Below are positions 46,206-55,320 of a stretch of 59,904 nt of DNA, one piece after another. The notes beneath the pieces are model-generated. The model was given only the letters and a program-made list of their open reading frames with translations. It did no database searches and was not told where the DNA came from. The DNA is from an uncultured Roseburia sp. (GTDB lineage: Bacteria; Bacillota; Clostridia; Lachnospirales; Lachnospiraceae). How positions within the stretch are numbered: the first letter of the stretch is position 1; each line of letters begins with the position of its first letter. The position numbers and the translations under genes were made by a program. The stretch is from contig CAMXSH010000010.1 of NCBI GenBank assembly GCA_947246475.1, positions 1 through 59,904 of the forward strand, given 5' to 3'.

Positions 46206-47453
46206 ATGAAAGAAAGATTAGTGATTACCGGAATGGGAGCAGTGACCCCCATCGGTATTGGAGTAGAAACTTATTGGAATAATCTAATTGCTGGCAAATG
46301 CGGCGTAGGGCGGATCACCCGCTTTGACCCGGAAGCATCACCAGTTAAAATCGCCGCCCAGGTAAAGGATTTTGATCCGGATGAGTTTATGACGAAAAAA
46401 CAGAGCCGCGAGATGGATCTGTTCATGCAGTACGGCTATGCCGCTGGTGAAGAAGCACTGAAAGATGGCGGTATAAAGGACACGATTCCTGCTGACCGCA
46501 TGGGTGTCGTAGTAGGAACTGCCATGGCAGGCGTGTCTATTATTGCGGAAACCCAGGACGGACTGAGCACTGGGGAACACAAAAAAGTTAGTCCTCGTTT
46601 TGTTCCTAAGTTTATCGGCAACATCGCCGCGGCGCAGATCGCCATCGCCAAAGGCTACCGCGGACCAAGCCTTACGGTCAGCACCGCATGTTCCTCCGGG
46701 GCTGATGCCATTTCCACAGCTGCCATGCTGCTTCTAGCCGGGGAAGCCGATGCCATCCTTGTAGTAGGCGCTGAGGCAAGTCTTTGTCCGGTGGTAGTGG
46801 CTGGTCTTGCCTCCGCTCATGCTCTCAGTACGAACAACGACAATCCCCAGACTGCCAGCCGGCCATTTGACAAGACCAGAGACGGTTTTGTATTTGGTGA
46901 GGGCGGCGGAGCTCTTTTGCTGGAGACAGAAGCCCATGCTGTGGCAAGAGGCGCAAAGATCCACGCGGAGCTGATGGGCTTTGCCAACTGCACCGACGGG
47001 CATCACGTGACAGCTCCCCATCCGGAAGGGATTGGAGCCATCGCCTGCATGGACAGTGCCATCAAAAAAGCAGGACTGGTGCCGGAGGACATCGGTTACA
47101 TCAATACCCACGGCACTTCTACTCCGATGGGTGACACCATTGAGACCAACGCCATCAAATCCCTCTTTGGAGATCATGCCTACCAGATGGCTGTGACTTC
47201 CACTAAAGGTGCTACCGGGCATATGATGGGAGCCGGCGGTGTTACTGAGACCATTGCCTGCATCAAAGCCGTTCAGGAGGGTGTGATCCCGCCAACGATG
47301 AATCTGAACACGCCGGATGAAGCGTGCGACCTGAACTACGTCCCGAATAAGGCAGAAAAACGGGATGTCCGGTATGCCATGACCAACGCCTTTGGGTTTG
47401 GCGGGCAGAATTCAAGCCTGATCATCGGAAAATATGAAGCCTCTGTATCATAA
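46206..47453 (+). CDS. fabF: Beta-ketoacyl-ACP synthase II
   Basis: 415 residues, normal for the family. It condenses malonyl-ACP with acyl-ACP in fatty-acid chain growth. The catalytic triad is present: Cys in STACSSGADA, His in NTHGTSTPMGD and His in TKGATGHMMGAGG, with the Lys of STKGATGH. It is not in a fab cluster here and may be a second copy or a lineage-specific enzyme. An in-house promoter and ribosome site precede it. Confidence 0.96.
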   Translation: MKERLVITGMGAVTPIGIGVETYWNNLIAGKCGVGRITRFDPEASPVKIAAQVKDFDPDEFMTKKQSREMDLFMQYGYAAGEEALKDGGIKDTIPADRMGVVVGTAMAGVSIIAETQDGLSTGEHKKVSPRFVPKFIGNIAAAQIAIAKGYRGPSLTVSTACSSGADAISTAAMLLLAGEADAILVVGAEASLCPVVVAGLASAHALSTNNDNPQTASRPFDKTRDGFVFGEGGGALLLETEAHAVARGAKIHAELMGFANCTDGHHVTAPHPEGIGAIACMDSAIKKAGLVPEDIGYINTHGTSTPMGDTIETNAIKSLFGDHAYQMAVTSTKGATGHMMGAGGVTETIACIKAVQEGVIPPTMNLNTPDEACDLNYVPNKAEKRDVRYAMTNAFGFGGQNSSLIIGKYEASVS

Positions 47454-47506
47454 TGAACAACACAGGAAATAATACATTATAGATCTTATAGAGAATCGAG
47501 GCTTAT

Positions 47507-47881
47507 ATGAAATACATCCGACAATTTTTGATCATACTATTATTTTGTTTTTTGGGTGAGCTTCTTAAATATCTGATTCCCCTTCCCATACCCACCAGTA
47601 TCTATGGGCTGATCCTGATGCTCACAGCGCTTCTCAGCGGTATCCTGAAGGTGGATCAGGTGGATGATACAGCTGTGTTTCTTATCGATATCATGCCAGT
47701 CATGTTTATCCCGGCAGGTGTCGGCCTATTGACCAGCATTGAAGCGCTGCGTCCAAACCTTGCCGCCATCATTGTGATCACAATCCTCACTACGATCCTC
47801 GTCATGGCCGTCACCGGGATCACTGCCCAGTTAGTAATGGAACGTAAAAAAAGCAGGAACGATAAAGAGGTGGCACAATGA
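47507..47881 (+). CDS. lrgA: LrgA/CidA-type holin-like membrane protein
   Basis: 124 residues, four membrane helices (FLIILLFCFLGELLKYLIPL, PTSIYGLILMLTALLSGIL, MPVMFIPAGVGLLTSI, AAIIVITILTTILVMAVTG). With LrgB it forms the exporter-like system first described for control of murein hydrolase activity, and in B. subtilis PftAB transports pyruvate. No LytS/LytR two-component pair is nearby. The lrgB ATG overlaps its stop. Confidence 0.9.
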   Translation: MKYIRQFLIILLFCFLGELLKYLIPLPIPTSIYGLILMLTALLSGILKVDQVDDTAVFLIDIMPVMFIPAGVGLLTSIEALRPNLAAIIVITILTTILVMAVTGITAQLVMERKKSRNDKEVAQ

Positions 47882-48570
47882 ATGATTTTTTCATAAGCTC
47901 ACTTTTCTTTGGCGTCCTGGTAAGTCTGGGCGGCTACGAACTGGGAATATTTTTGAAAAAGAAGACTGGTCTCGCCATCATGAACCCTCTGATGGTATCC
48001 ATTCTCTTCGTTATCAGCTTCCTGCTTTTGTTCCGTGTAGACTACAGCACATATAATGCCGGGGGAAAATATCTCACCTATCTCCTCACACCGGCTACCG
48101 TCTGTCTTGCCGTTCCTCTTTATAAACAGATCCATCTGTTAAAAAAGTATCGTACCGCCATCGCCCTGTCTGTGCTGGCGGGTACGCTGACCAGCCTGGC
48201 AGGCGTTTTGGTACTGGCTGCCCTGTTCCGTCTCTCCCACTCCATGTATGTCACCCTTCTTCCCAAGTCCATCACCACTGCCATCGGAATGGGAGTGAGC
48301 GAAGAGCTGGAGGGAATTGTAAATATTACAGTGGCGGTCATCGTAGTCACTGGAGTTCTTGGAAATGTCATGGGGGAATGGATCCTCAAACTTTTCCGTA
48401 TCGAAAATAAAATTGCCAGAGGGCTGGCTCTGGGCACTGCTGCCCATGCCATCGGCACCAGCAAGGCGATGGAACTAGGTGAGATCGAAGGTGCCATGAG
48501 CAGTCTTGCCATCGTGACAGCCGGGCTTCTGACCGTCATTGGAGCCAGCATTTTCTCCATAATCTATTAA
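47878..48570 (+). CDS. lrgB: LrgB-type membrane protein
   Basis: 230 residues, six to seven membrane helices. Signature blocks LLPKSITTAIGMGVSEELEG and ARGLALGTAAHAIGTSKAME are intact. The start overlaps the lrgA stop (ATGA), so the two are coupled. Pyruvate or another metabolite export together with LrgA is possible. Confidence 0.93.
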   Translation: MNDFFISSLFFGVLVSLGGYELGIFLKKKTGLAIMNPLMVSILFVISFLLLFRVDYSTYNAGGKYLTYLLTPATVCLAVPLYKQIHLLKKYRTAIALSVLAGTLTSLAGVLVLAALFRLSHSMYVTLLPKSITTAIGMGVSEELEGIVNITVAVIVVTGVLGNVMGEWILKLFRIENKIARGLALGTAAHAIGTSKAMELGEIEGAMSSLAIVTAGLLTVIGASIFSIIY

Positions 48571-48628
48571 CGATGGCAATAAAATAATACACTGGTACAT
48601 TACACCGGCAACAGAAAGGAACAGACCC

Positions 48629-49279
48629 ATGGATGCCCTGACAGAACAAATCAAGAACTCTGATTCCTTGAGCGATGAGGCACTGGCAAGGAAAATAGAC
48701 CATTTCTTACACATACACACAGAGGAGGTCCAGACCGACGGCAAAGACACCTTTCACTGCCACCGCTACGAACCGACCGCCTACCGCGTTCTGCATACCC
48801 TGTTTGAGGCCGTTCCCCTGACAGATAAGGATACCCTGCTGGATTACGGCAGCGGCCTGGGGCGCCTGAGTTTTTACACAAACCACCGATTTCACAACGG
48901 AGCTATCGGCATCGAACTGTCCGAAGTATTTCACCAGGAGGCGCTGCATAATCTTGGCCAGTACCGGGGGATCCACAGGGAACGCCTGACTTTTCTTCAT
49001 GGAAAAGCGGAGGATTTTCTCGTACCAGACGAAGTTACTACTGCCTACTGCTTTAACCCATTTTCCACGGACATTTTCCGGAAGGTACTGATGAATCTCG
49101 AAAAGTCCTATGAAAATAAACCGCGCAGGGTGACCCTGATCCTCTACTACCCCGAGGATAACACCATATTTTACATCGAGCGGCATACCGGATTCCGGCT
49201 GATAAATGAGATTGCCGTACCAGAACTTTTTGGGCAGGACCGCAGAGAAAAGTTCTGCATTTACGAGCTGAGTGAATAA
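48629..49279 (+). CDS. Class I SAM-dependent methyltransferase
   Basis: 216 residues with a Rossmann methyltransferase fold: motif I LLDYGSGLGRLS, acidic strand IGIELSEVFHQEAL, and post-motif FNPFSTDIFRKVL. Ribosome site GAAAGGAAC. The substrate is not evident; the N-terminal 60 residues do not match a known substrate domain that I recognise. It follows lrgB at 58 bases and could be cotranscribed. Confidence 0.85.
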   Translation: MDALTEQIKNSDSLSDEALARKIDHFLHIHTEEVQTDGKDTFHCHRYEPTAYRVLHTLFEAVPLTDKDTLLDYGSGLGRLSFYTNHRFHNGAIGIELSEVFHQEALHNLGQYRGIHRERLTFLHGKAEDFLVPDEVTTAYCFNPFSTDIFRKVLMNLEKSYENKPRRVTLILYYPEDNTIFYIERHTGFRLINEIAVPELFGQDRREKFCIYELSE

Positions 49280-49303
49280 TACGATTTCCATAGCAAAATT
49301 ATA

Positions 49304-49332
49304 TTGCGGTTCTGACATTTTTCTAGTATAAT
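49304..49332 (+). promoter_or_regulatory. Promoter for the small orphan gene
   Basis: TTGCGG (49304-49309), 17-base spacer, TATAAT (49327-49332), some 30 bases before the likely start. Confidence 0.55.
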
Positions 49333-49344
49333 AAATTTATATAG

Positions 49345-49578
49345 TTGAGAAAGGAAGTGGAGAGATTGATTGATGAAGAGCTGTTTAAAAAAATGCTCAT
49401 GACTTTCGACCGCAAATATGAGGCAGCTTCTGTATTTTATGACAATCTCCCTTATGTGAGAGACTATGACCTCTGTAATTGGACACCTCTCCGCATGGTG
49501 AGTGGCAATATCATAAAATATTATCAGTATAAGCTTGATAAACCTGTAATTCTTCAGACGGATCCTGACGGCTATTGA
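49345..49578 (+). CDS. Small hypothetical protein
   Basis: About 70-77 residues with no family I recognise. There is no in-frame ATG near the 5' end; TTG at 49345, GTG at 49357 or TTG at 49366 are possible starts, the last behind AGTGGAGAG. The product has a helical start (LIDEELFKKMLMTFDRKYEA) and ends in KLDKPVILQTDPDGY. Its last 77 bases form the first copy of an 81-bp direct duplication. Its own promoter argues that it is expressed. It might be the N-terminal remnant of a larger protein. Confidence 0.45.
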   Translation: MRKEVERLIDEELFKKMLMTFDRKYEAASVFYDNLPYVRDYDLCNWTPLRMVSGNIIKYYQYKLDKPVILQTDPDGY

Positions 49579-49582
49579 GAAA
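49502..49582 (+). repeat. 81-bp direct repeat, copy 1
   Basis: This stretch covers the 3' end of the small orphan gene and recurs without mismatch at 49609-49689, 107 bases further on, with 26 bases between the copies. Confidence 0.9.
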
Positions 49583-49608
49583 CGTCCTTTTATTCAGAAC
49601 ATAGACTT

Positions 49609-49689
49609 GTGGCAATATCATAAAATATTATCAGTATAAGCTTGATAAACCTGTAATTCTTCAGACGGATCCTGACGGCTATTGAGAAA
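49609..49689 (+). repeat. 81-bp direct repeat, copy 2
   Basis: Exact duplicate of 49502-49582. The absence of drift suggests a recent event. It repeats the coding tail (GNIIKYYQYKLDKPVILQTD) without a start codon. Confidence 0.9.
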
Positions 49690-49709
49690 AAAATCTTTTT
49701 ATAAAAAAG

Positions 49710-49753
49710 ACATCCTTTTATCCCGATCCCAAACATTCGGAGTAAAAGGATGT
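49710..49753. terminator. Bidirectional terminator between the orphan gene and eno
   Basis: 11-bp stem (49710-49720 with 49743-49753) flanked by TTTTTTAT on the plus strand and CTTTTTTAT on the minus strand. It ends eno on the minus strand and the orphan gene on the plus strand. Confidence 0.8.
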
Positions 49754-49799
49754 TTTTTATATTGCCAAAAGCATTGCCAGGCTGTTGTTTCCGAACTTG

Positions 49800-51095
49800 T
49801 TATACCAGCTTCATAAATGCTGCAGATTCCCCGAGCTGTTCTTCGATGCGCAGCAGCTGGTTATACTTGCACACACGGTCCGTTCGGGTCGGCGCCCCCG
49901 TCTTGATCTGTCCGGCATTGAGCCCCACTGCGATATCGGATATGGTGGTATCCTCCGTCTCGCCAGAACGATGGCTGACAATAGCATTCCATTGGTTATT
50001 TTTCGTCATGCGGATCGCCTCCAGCGTCTCTGTCACACTTCCAATCTGATTTGGTTTAATCAGTACTGCATTGGATACCCTTAGATCCGCACCTTTGGCG
50101 ATACGCTCTGTATTGGTGACAAACAGGTCATCTCCCACCAGCTGTACCCGTTTTCCCAGCCTGTCAGTCAGAAGTTTCCAGCCCTGCCAGTCTTCTTCCG
50201 CCAGACCGTCCTCGATGGAGAAGATGGGATACTTATTGCAGAGCTCCTCCCAATAAGAAACCATATCCTCTGCGGACCGCAGCTCTCCATTTTTCCAGAA
50301 TAAATATTGTCCTGTCTTTCCCTGTTTGACAGCTTCATCGTACATCTCTGTACATGCCCCGTCGATGGCGATGCGAAAATCCTCGCCGGGACGGTATCCT
50401 GCCAGTTCGATAGCTTTCACGATATACTGCAGTGCTTCCTCATCATTGCGCAGTTTCGGGGCAAATCCGCCCTCATCTCCCACACTGGTTATATGGCCTT
50501 CCTTTTTGAGAAGATTCTTTAACTCCCGGTATACGTTACAGCACCACTCCAGGCAGCCGTGGAAAGATTTCGCCCCCACTGGCATGATCATGAATTCCTG
50601 GATATTCAGGCTGGAATCCGCATGTTTTCCACCATTTATGATATTCATCATTGGCACAGGGAGTATTCTGCCATCTGGTCCTCCAAGATACTGATAGAGC
50701 GGAAGGCCTACCTGCCCGGCAGCAGCTTTCGCCACAGCAATCGATACGCCAAGGATCGCATTGGCCCCAAATCTCCCTTTGTTCTTTGTCCCGTCTTCCC
50801 GGATCATAAGCTGGTCAATCTCCACCTGGTTCAGGGCATTCCTGCCATCCAGCAGATAGCCGATGTTGTCATTCACATGATCCACTGCTTTTTTAACTCC
50901 CATACCGCCATAACGGGGAAGTTCTTTATCTCTCAGTTCAATGGCCTCAAAGGCGCCCGTAGATGCCCCGGAAGGAACCGCCCCTCTTCCCGTTGCCCCG
51001 CCACAGAGCCCCACTTCTACTTCCACCGTCGGATTCCCGCGAGAATCCAGAATTTCTCTTGCCCGTACAGATTTGATCCTGAATTTATGTTCCAT
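49800..51095 (-). CDS. eno: Enolase
   Basis: 431 residues from ATG 51095 (AGGAGG eight bases upstream). It converts 2-phosphoglycerate to phosphoenolpyruvate in glycolysis. Metal ligands and catalytic residues are kept: [12 protein letters not shown], the Asp in [47 protein letters not shown] and [18 protein letters not shown]. The start lies right behind a strong hairpin that contains its ribosome binding site. Confidence 0.98.
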   Translation of the reverse strand: MEHKFRIKSVRAREILDSRGNPTVEVEVGLCGGATGRGAVPSGASTGAFEAIELRDKELPRYGGMGVKKAVDHVNDNIGYLLDGRNALNQVEIDQLMIREDGTKNKGRFGANAILGVSIAVAKAAAGQVGLPLYQYLGGPDGRILPVPMMNIINGGKHADSSLNIQEFMIMPVGAKSFHGCLEWCCNVYRELKNLLKKEGHITSVGDEGGFAPKLRNDEEALQYIVKAIELAGYRPGEDFRIAIDGACTEMYDEAVKQGKTGQYLFWKNGELRSAEDMVSYWEELCNKYPIFSIEDGLAEEDWQGWKLLTDRLGKRVQLVGDDLFVTNTERIAKGADLRVSNAVLIKPNQIGSVTETLEAIRMTKNNQWNAIVSHRSGETEDTTISDIAVGLNAGQIKTGAPTRTDRVCKYNQLLRIEEQLGESAAFMKLV

Positions 51096-51143
51096 AAAAA
51101 AAGCCTCCTGTTTTTTTCTTAGTATCAAACAGAAGACTTTTTT
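51096..51143 (-). terminator. Hairpin covering the eno ribosome binding site
   Basis: Left arm 51143-51127 and right arm 51113-51097 pair over 17 bases, with two G-U pairs and a loop of 13 bases; the right arm includes the AGGAGG of eno and runs into TTTTTTT just before the ATG. It has the shape of an intrinsic terminator for the zinc-ribbon gene, but formed in the mRNA it would also bury the eno ribosome site. Confidence 0.65.
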
Positions 51144-51332
51144 CTATTCATTCTTTTTGTTTAATTCGCCAACAAATACATTCCTTATACTGTTCACTGT
51201 CCGAAAGGTGTATGTACTTCTGCCACAATGGGCACACACCTCGTTGTCATTACTAAAATCATCCGTCTCTTCGCGATAACCACAGATTGGGCATGTTACT
51301 AATACTTTTCTGCTGTTTTCTTTACTGTCCAT
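51144..51332 (-). CDS. Small zinc-ribbon protein
   Basis: 62 residues from ATG 51332 (GAGG eight bases upstream; a GTG at 51341 is possible). Two CxxC pairs (CPICGY and CAHCGRS) separated by about 18 residues form a zinc ribbon. The rest is short and charged. Related tiny proteins occur in clostridia without a known role. It shares a transcript leader with eno, from a promoter at 51373-51401. Confidence 0.7.
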   Translation of the reverse strand: MDSKENSRKVLVTCPICGYREETDDFSNDNEVCAHCGRSTYTFRTVNSIRNVFVGELNKKNE

Positions 51333-51372
51333 CCAACACACCTCGTTATAATAAAGTTGCTTTTACCTCTTT

Positions 51373-51401
51373 ATTATACTATATAATGTCTCAGATTGCA
51401 A
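51373..51401 (-). promoter_or_regulatory. Sigma-A promoter for the zinc-ribbon/eno unit
   Basis: TTGCAA (51401-51396), 17-base spacer, TATAAT (51378-51373). The -35 box overlaps the 3' end of the ABC permease gene. Confidence 0.65.
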
Positions 51402-52149
51402 GTCCACGCTTTTTCATGATTCTCCGTTCTATCGCCGAAAATATGCCTTTTTCGATAATAACTCCCACCAATACAATAATTACCATAACCAGCATTACCT
51501 GGTTAATGTCCGCCAGATCCCTTCCCATGACCAGCGTCTGTCCCAGCCCAATGGAAGTAGTCATTACTTCTCCTGCCATCAGCGCCCGCCAGGCAAAGGA
51601 CCATCCTTGCTTGAGCCCGGTGATCAGCTCTGGAAGGCTGGCAGGAAGGATCACATGCAGGTACAGCTGCTTTTTATCAGCCCCCATGGTCAATGCCGCA
51701 AGGCGGTAAATAGGAGGCACATTTTTTATCGCATTATCCACCGAAATCGCCACACTAAACGCAGCACCCATCACTACGACAAAAAGGATCGCCTGGGTGG
51801 AAAGCCCAAACCATAAGATCGAAAAGGGCACCCAGCACACACTGGGCAGTGTCTGAACTCCCAGCACCAGTGGTTTCATGTGCTTTTGAAGATAAGGAAT
51901 CTGATGGATCAAAAGTCCGAGAACCACCCCGATGACAACTGCCACGACAAAACCGGCCATCCCCCTCAGAAGGGAATTTCCAGTAGCTTTCAGCAATGTT
52001 CCGTCGCTGCAGAGCTCCACAAACCGCTCTGCCACCCCTGCTGGTGAAGGCACTGAATAACTTTTGAAGACCTCAAGCACATCCACAGTAAGCCAGAAGC
52101 CCCCCTGCCACAACAAGACTAGTATAATTAAAAATATAATGGTTCCCAT
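51391..52149 (-). CDS. ABC transporter permease, sulfonate/taurine/nitrate type
   Basis: 252 residues, six membrane helices; the EAA-like cytoplasmic loop is LAALTMGADKKQLYLHVILP. It belongs to the SsuC/TauC/NrtB group. The start overlaps the ATPase stop by one base (TGATG). Substrate (sulfonate, taurine, nitrate, thiamine precursor or similar) cannot be settled from sequence. Confidence 0.92.
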   Translation of the reverse strand: MGTIIFLIILVLLWQGGFWLTVDVLEVFKSYSVPSPAGVAERFVELCSDGTLLKATGNSLLRGMAGFVVAVVIGVVLGLLIHQIPYLQKHMKPLVLGVQTLPSVCWVPFSILWFGLSTQAILFVVVMGAAFSVAISVDNAIKNVPPIYRLAALTMGADKKQLYLHVILPASLPELITGLKQGWSFAWRALMAGEVMTTSIGLGQTLVMGRDLADINQVMLVMVIIVLVGVIIEKGIFSAIERRIMKKRGLAI

Positions 52150-52892
52150 CAGACAGCCTCCCCTCTCACTTCCTCCAGAATTTTGTGCCGGAGTTCTACA
52201 AATTCCGGCGAATACACATGCCTTGGCCTCTCTATACCAACTTCCACGATCTCGGCAATGCCACCTTTGACAGCTGATAATACCACGACCCTGTCCGCAA
52301 GATAAACCGCCTCTTCCACACTGTGGGTTATAAACACAATGGTTTTCCGTGTTTCCATCCAGATCTTCTGCAGTTCCTCCCGCAGGCGGTTGGATGTCTG
52401 TTTGTCCAGCGCGGAAAAGGGTTCATCCATCAGCAGTACATCGGAGTCCATGGTCAGCGCCCTGGCAAGGGCAGTTCTCTGTCTCATTCCCCCGGAAATC
52501 TGATGAATGGGATAATCTCTGTATTCACTGAGATGAACCATATCGAGATAATGCGCTGCCTTTTTCTCCCGCTCCTCTTTAGGCATACCCGCCAGCTTCA
52601 TGCCAAATGTCACATTTTCCATAACGGAAAGCCACGGATACAGGCCATGATCCTGAAACATTACGGTACGGTCAGCTCCAGGTCCCGTTACTTCCCTGCC
52701 ATCCAGCTGGATGCTGCCTTCTGTGGGACGCTCCAGACCTGCCACCAGATTCAAAAGTGTACTCTTTCCGCAGCCGGAAGTACCCACAAGACAGACAAAT
52801 TCACCCTTTTGAATCTCAAGATCAATCTGTTTCAGCGTTGCTTTATCACTGTTTTCAAACTGTTTACTTACACCTTTTAATACTAGCGACAT
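52149..52892 (-). CDS. ABC transporter ATP-binding protein, sulfonate/nitrate type
   Basis: 247 residues. Walker A GTSGCGKSTLL, signature ISGGMRQR, Walker B DVLLMDEPFSALD and switch His in VFITHSVEEA. The closest known group is SsuB/TauB. It lies 14 bases after the binding-protein gene. Confidence 0.93.
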   Translation of the reverse strand: MSLVLKGVSKQFENSDKATLKQIDLEIQKGEFVCLVGTSGCGKSTLLNLVAGLERPTEGSIQLDGREVTGPGADRTVMFQDHGLYPWLSVMENVTFGMKLAGMPKEEREKKAAHYLDMVHLSEYRDYPIHQISGGMRQRTALARALTMDSDVLLMDEPFSALDKQTSNRLREELQKIWMETRKTIVFITHSVEEAVYLADRVVVLSAVKGGIAEIVEVGIERPRHVYSPEFVELRHKILEEVRGEAV

Positions 52893-52906
52893 ACGTTATC
52901 CCCCAT

Positions 52907-53884
52907 TTATTTAGCAAAAAGTGCATCTTCTTTTGGCACTTCCTTTATAAAATCCTGTTCCTTACTGATCTGGGCATACCCCATAACAGACTCTTTGTTC
53001 AGCTCTGTACTCACTCCGATCCTCTGGAACGCCCCAGTAATTACAGATTCAGCCAGAGATTTTCCCGTAGCAGCTTTCAGCTCTTCGTTGATTTTTTTCA
53101 GGGAATTTTCTTTGTCATTATTGATCTGATCTGTAACTGCTTTGTGCTCCTCTAAAAACTTTTCTACCAGCTCCGGATTCTTTTCGCGGAATTCCTTGCG
53201 CACTACGACAACTGCCACATCCGACTGCCCCTGCATATAAATCTTATCGTAATCCAGAAGCAGCTCAGCTCCTCCTTCCAATAAGGTAGATCCCCATGGC
53301 TCCGGTACCAGGGCAGCATCGATATCGCCCCGTCCCATCATATTGGCTACGTCAGCATTTGCCACAGCAGATACATTTACATTACCACCCTCTGTCATCG
53401 GCTTCAGCCCATTTTCCTGCAGCAGACGCAAAAGATCCAGGTGCTGGGTATTTCCAATCTGAGGAATGGCTACCACTTTTTCCGCCAGTTCTGCCACACT
53501 GTTTATGCCGGAGTCTTTGCGCTTGATCAGCACCGCCCCACCCTTGGTAGCAGCAGAAAGAATCACCACATCCCCATTGGACTTAACATTGGCGCTGACT
53601 GCTGGTACCGGACCGATATATCCGATATCAATATCACCTGCAAAAAGCGCCTCTACCTCTGCTGGTCCCGCATTAAAAGCAGTCCAGGTCACTTTCATTC
53701 CTTCTCCCATCCTCTTTTCCAGGCTTTTCTCTGACTTCATCAACAGCGCCTGGGCATGAGTTACATTATTGAAGTATCCTATATGGATTTCTTCTGCCTT
53801 TTTTTCTCCCGCCCCGCAGCCTGTCAGACCGATGAGCATAAGCACACACAGCATAAGTGCGAAACTTTTTTTCAAACTTTTCAT
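52907..53884 (-). CDS. Lipoprotein substrate-binding protein, SsuA/NrtA-like
   Basis: 325 residues. Signal peptide with lipobox LTGC (cleavage before Cys 23), so it is a membrane-anchored lipoprotein. The fold is the NMT1/SsuA type (IHIGYFNNVTHAQALLMKSE, DIDIGYIGPVPAVSA, GDIDAALVPEPWGSTL). First gene of the importer operon, divergent from the LacI regulator gene. Confidence 0.92.
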   Translation of the reverse strand: MKSLKKSFALMLCVLMLIGLTGCGAGEKKAEEIHIGYFNNVTHAQALLMKSEKSLEKRMGEGMKVTWTAFNAGPAEVEALFAGDIDIGYIGPVPAVSANVKSNGDVVILSAATKGGAVLIKRKDSGINSVAELAEKVVAIPQIGNTQHLDLLRLLQENGLKPMTEGGNVNVSAVANADVANMMGRGDIDAALVPEPWGSTLLEGGAELLLDYDKIYMQGQSDVAVVVVRKEFREKNPELVEKFLEEHKAVTDQINNDKENSLKKINEELKAATGKSLAESVITGAFQRIGVSTELNKESVMGYAQISKEQDFIKEVPKEDALFAK

Positions 53885-54024
53885 ACTCTCTACCTCATTT
53901 CTGTCGTCATTTGGTTCTAATTATATAGTTTCATGGCGCTGTATACCGTCTCTTCGACAACACCATGAATAAAAGTTTATAAATAGTTTACATTATAATT
54001 AAAGTAAAATAGAATTCCATCTTT

Positions 54025-54038
54025 TGCAAACGTTTTCT
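54025..54038. promoter_or_regulatory. LacI/CcpA-type operator, site 1
   Basis: TGCAAACGTTTTCT: LacI-family core AAACGTTT, and 13 of 14 positions agree with the cre-like pattern TGNNANCGNTNNCA. Confidence 0.5.
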
Positions 54039-54112
54039 ATTGAATTTTTCTCATATTTATGTTATTTTTATTAAAATTAAAGTTTTATCAGCAACATATA
54101 ACGCAATATATT

Positions 54113-54126
54113 CGCAAACGTTTTCA
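54113..54126. promoter_or_regulatory. LacI/CcpA-type operator, site 2
   Basis: CGCAAACGTTTTCA. Shares GCAAACGTTTTC with site 1, 88 bases away, near eight turns of the helix, as for a looped repressor. It lies about 30 bases before the LacI gene start, so autoregulation is likely. Confidence 0.5.
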
Positions 54127-54155
54127 TATTTTTCAGGAAGGGGAGCCTACATACC

Positions 54156-55235
54156 ATGTCTTTAAAAAAGATTGCAGAATTAACAGGAACTTCTGTATCT
54201 ACAGTATCACGGGTATTAAACCAGCCTGGACACACCTGTCATGATCCCCGGCTCTTTGACCGGATCTGGGAGACCGCAGAAGCGTTGAATTATCTTCCAA
54301 ATCCTGCAGCCAGGAACTTGCGGCTTGGGATGCCAGAAGACAAACATCCTTTTACCGCTGATATTTTTTTGACAAGATTTGATACCATGGACCAGGATCC
54401 TTTCTTTCGTGAATTGTTTCAGCATATCAAAAAAGAACTATTAGAGCACAACTGCCACCTGGGCGAACTTCAAACCCTAACGGATATAACCCGGTTATCC
54501 GCCCTTTCCACTGTCCCTGACAGAATTCCGTTCCGTTCCGCCTCTCAGCTCCATTCTGAGAAATCTGTCCACTCCCCTGCCCTGATCACTCCAAAGCATG
54601 ATACAGGGCTTATTATCCTGGGCAGGTGTCCTTCTAAATTTGTGCCTCTTCTGAAAAAAAGATATTCTTTTCTGATCGGCATCGACCGGAACCCTACAAA
54701 TTTTGAATACGACGAAATTATATGCGATGGTGTGGCGGCAGCGGAAAAGGCAGTGGAATATCTGATCTCCCTTGGCCACAGGGACATCGCCTACATCGGA
54801 AACTGTTCCTTTGAATCCCGCTATATCGGTTACTATCAGTCCCTGCTGAACCACAAGATTCCTCTGGATTATGACAACATCCATCCCAGCAGCCAGACGA
54901 GAGAAGAAGGGGAGCGCATTATGGACGCCATTCTCCGCTCCTCCCATCTGCCCAGCGCCTTGTTCTGCGCCAACGACTGTACCGCACTGGGTGTACTGGA
55001 AGCTTTAAAAAAACATAAAAAAAGAGGGTATCTGCCCTCTATTATCTCCATTGATAATATAAATGATTCACAAAAGACGACGCCGCTGCTCACCACCATA
55101 GACATTCCTAAAAAGGAAATGGCGCATCTCGCCGTAACCCTTCTTGTGGACCGGAAAAATAAAACCCGGGATGAAAATATCCGTATAGAACTCCCCAGCC
55201 GGCTGATCGTGCGGGAAAGCTGTACATGGCATTAG
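54156..55235 (+). CDS. LacI family transcriptional regulator
   Basis: 359 residues. The DNA-binding helix-turn-helix plus hinge is at 1-55 (LKKIAELTGTSVSTVSRVLN, ALNYLPNPAARNLR). The periplasmic-binding-like ligand domain spans about 60-355 (GLIILGRCPS, LISLGHRDIAYIGNCSFESR, ALFCANDCTALGVLEAL). Effector likely a sugar, as for most of the family; the gene is divergent from a sulfonate-type importer, which would be an unusual target. Start ATG 54156 is behind GGGGAG at long spacing. Two operator-like palindromes lie upstream. Confidence 0.93.
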   Translation: MSLKKIAELTGTSVSTVSRVLNQPGHTCHDPRLFDRIWETAEALNYLPNPAARNLRLGMPEDKHPFTADIFLTRFDTMDQDPFFRELFQHIKKELLEHNCHLGELQTLTDITRLSALSTVPDRIPFRSASQLHSEKSVHSPALITPKHDTGLIILGRCPSKFVPLLKKRYSFLIGIDRNPTNFEYDEIICDGVAAAEKAVEYLISLGHRDIAYIGNCSFESRYIGYYQSLLNHKIPLDYDNIHPSSQTREEGERIMDAILRSSHLPSALFCANDCTALGVLEALKKHKKRGYLPSIISIDNINDSQKTTPLLTTIDIPKKEMAHLAVTLLVDRKNKTRDENIRIELPSRLIVRESCTWH

Positions 55236-55269
55236 CTCCACAAATTGAAAACTTTCTAAATGAAATAAA

Positions 55270-55310
55270 AAAGATGCCCTTTTCCAAATTTTATGAAAAA
55301 GGACATCTTT
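55270..55310. terminator. Bidirectional terminator between the LacI and NYN genes
   Basis: AAAGATG-CCTTTT and AAAAGG-CATCTTT arms with one mismatch on each side; the two genes converge here. Confidence 0.65.
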
Positions 55311-55320
55311 CTATATCTGT

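Larger units (their letters stand above)
53885..54155. promoter_or_regulatory. Divergent regulatory region between the importer and the LacI gene
   Basis: 271 bases, very A/T-rich. A TATAAT on the minus strand (near 53920) lies about 35 bases before the binding-protein start, with a weak -35. Two palindromic operator-like sites lie closer to the LacI gene (separate entries). Confidence 0.55.
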
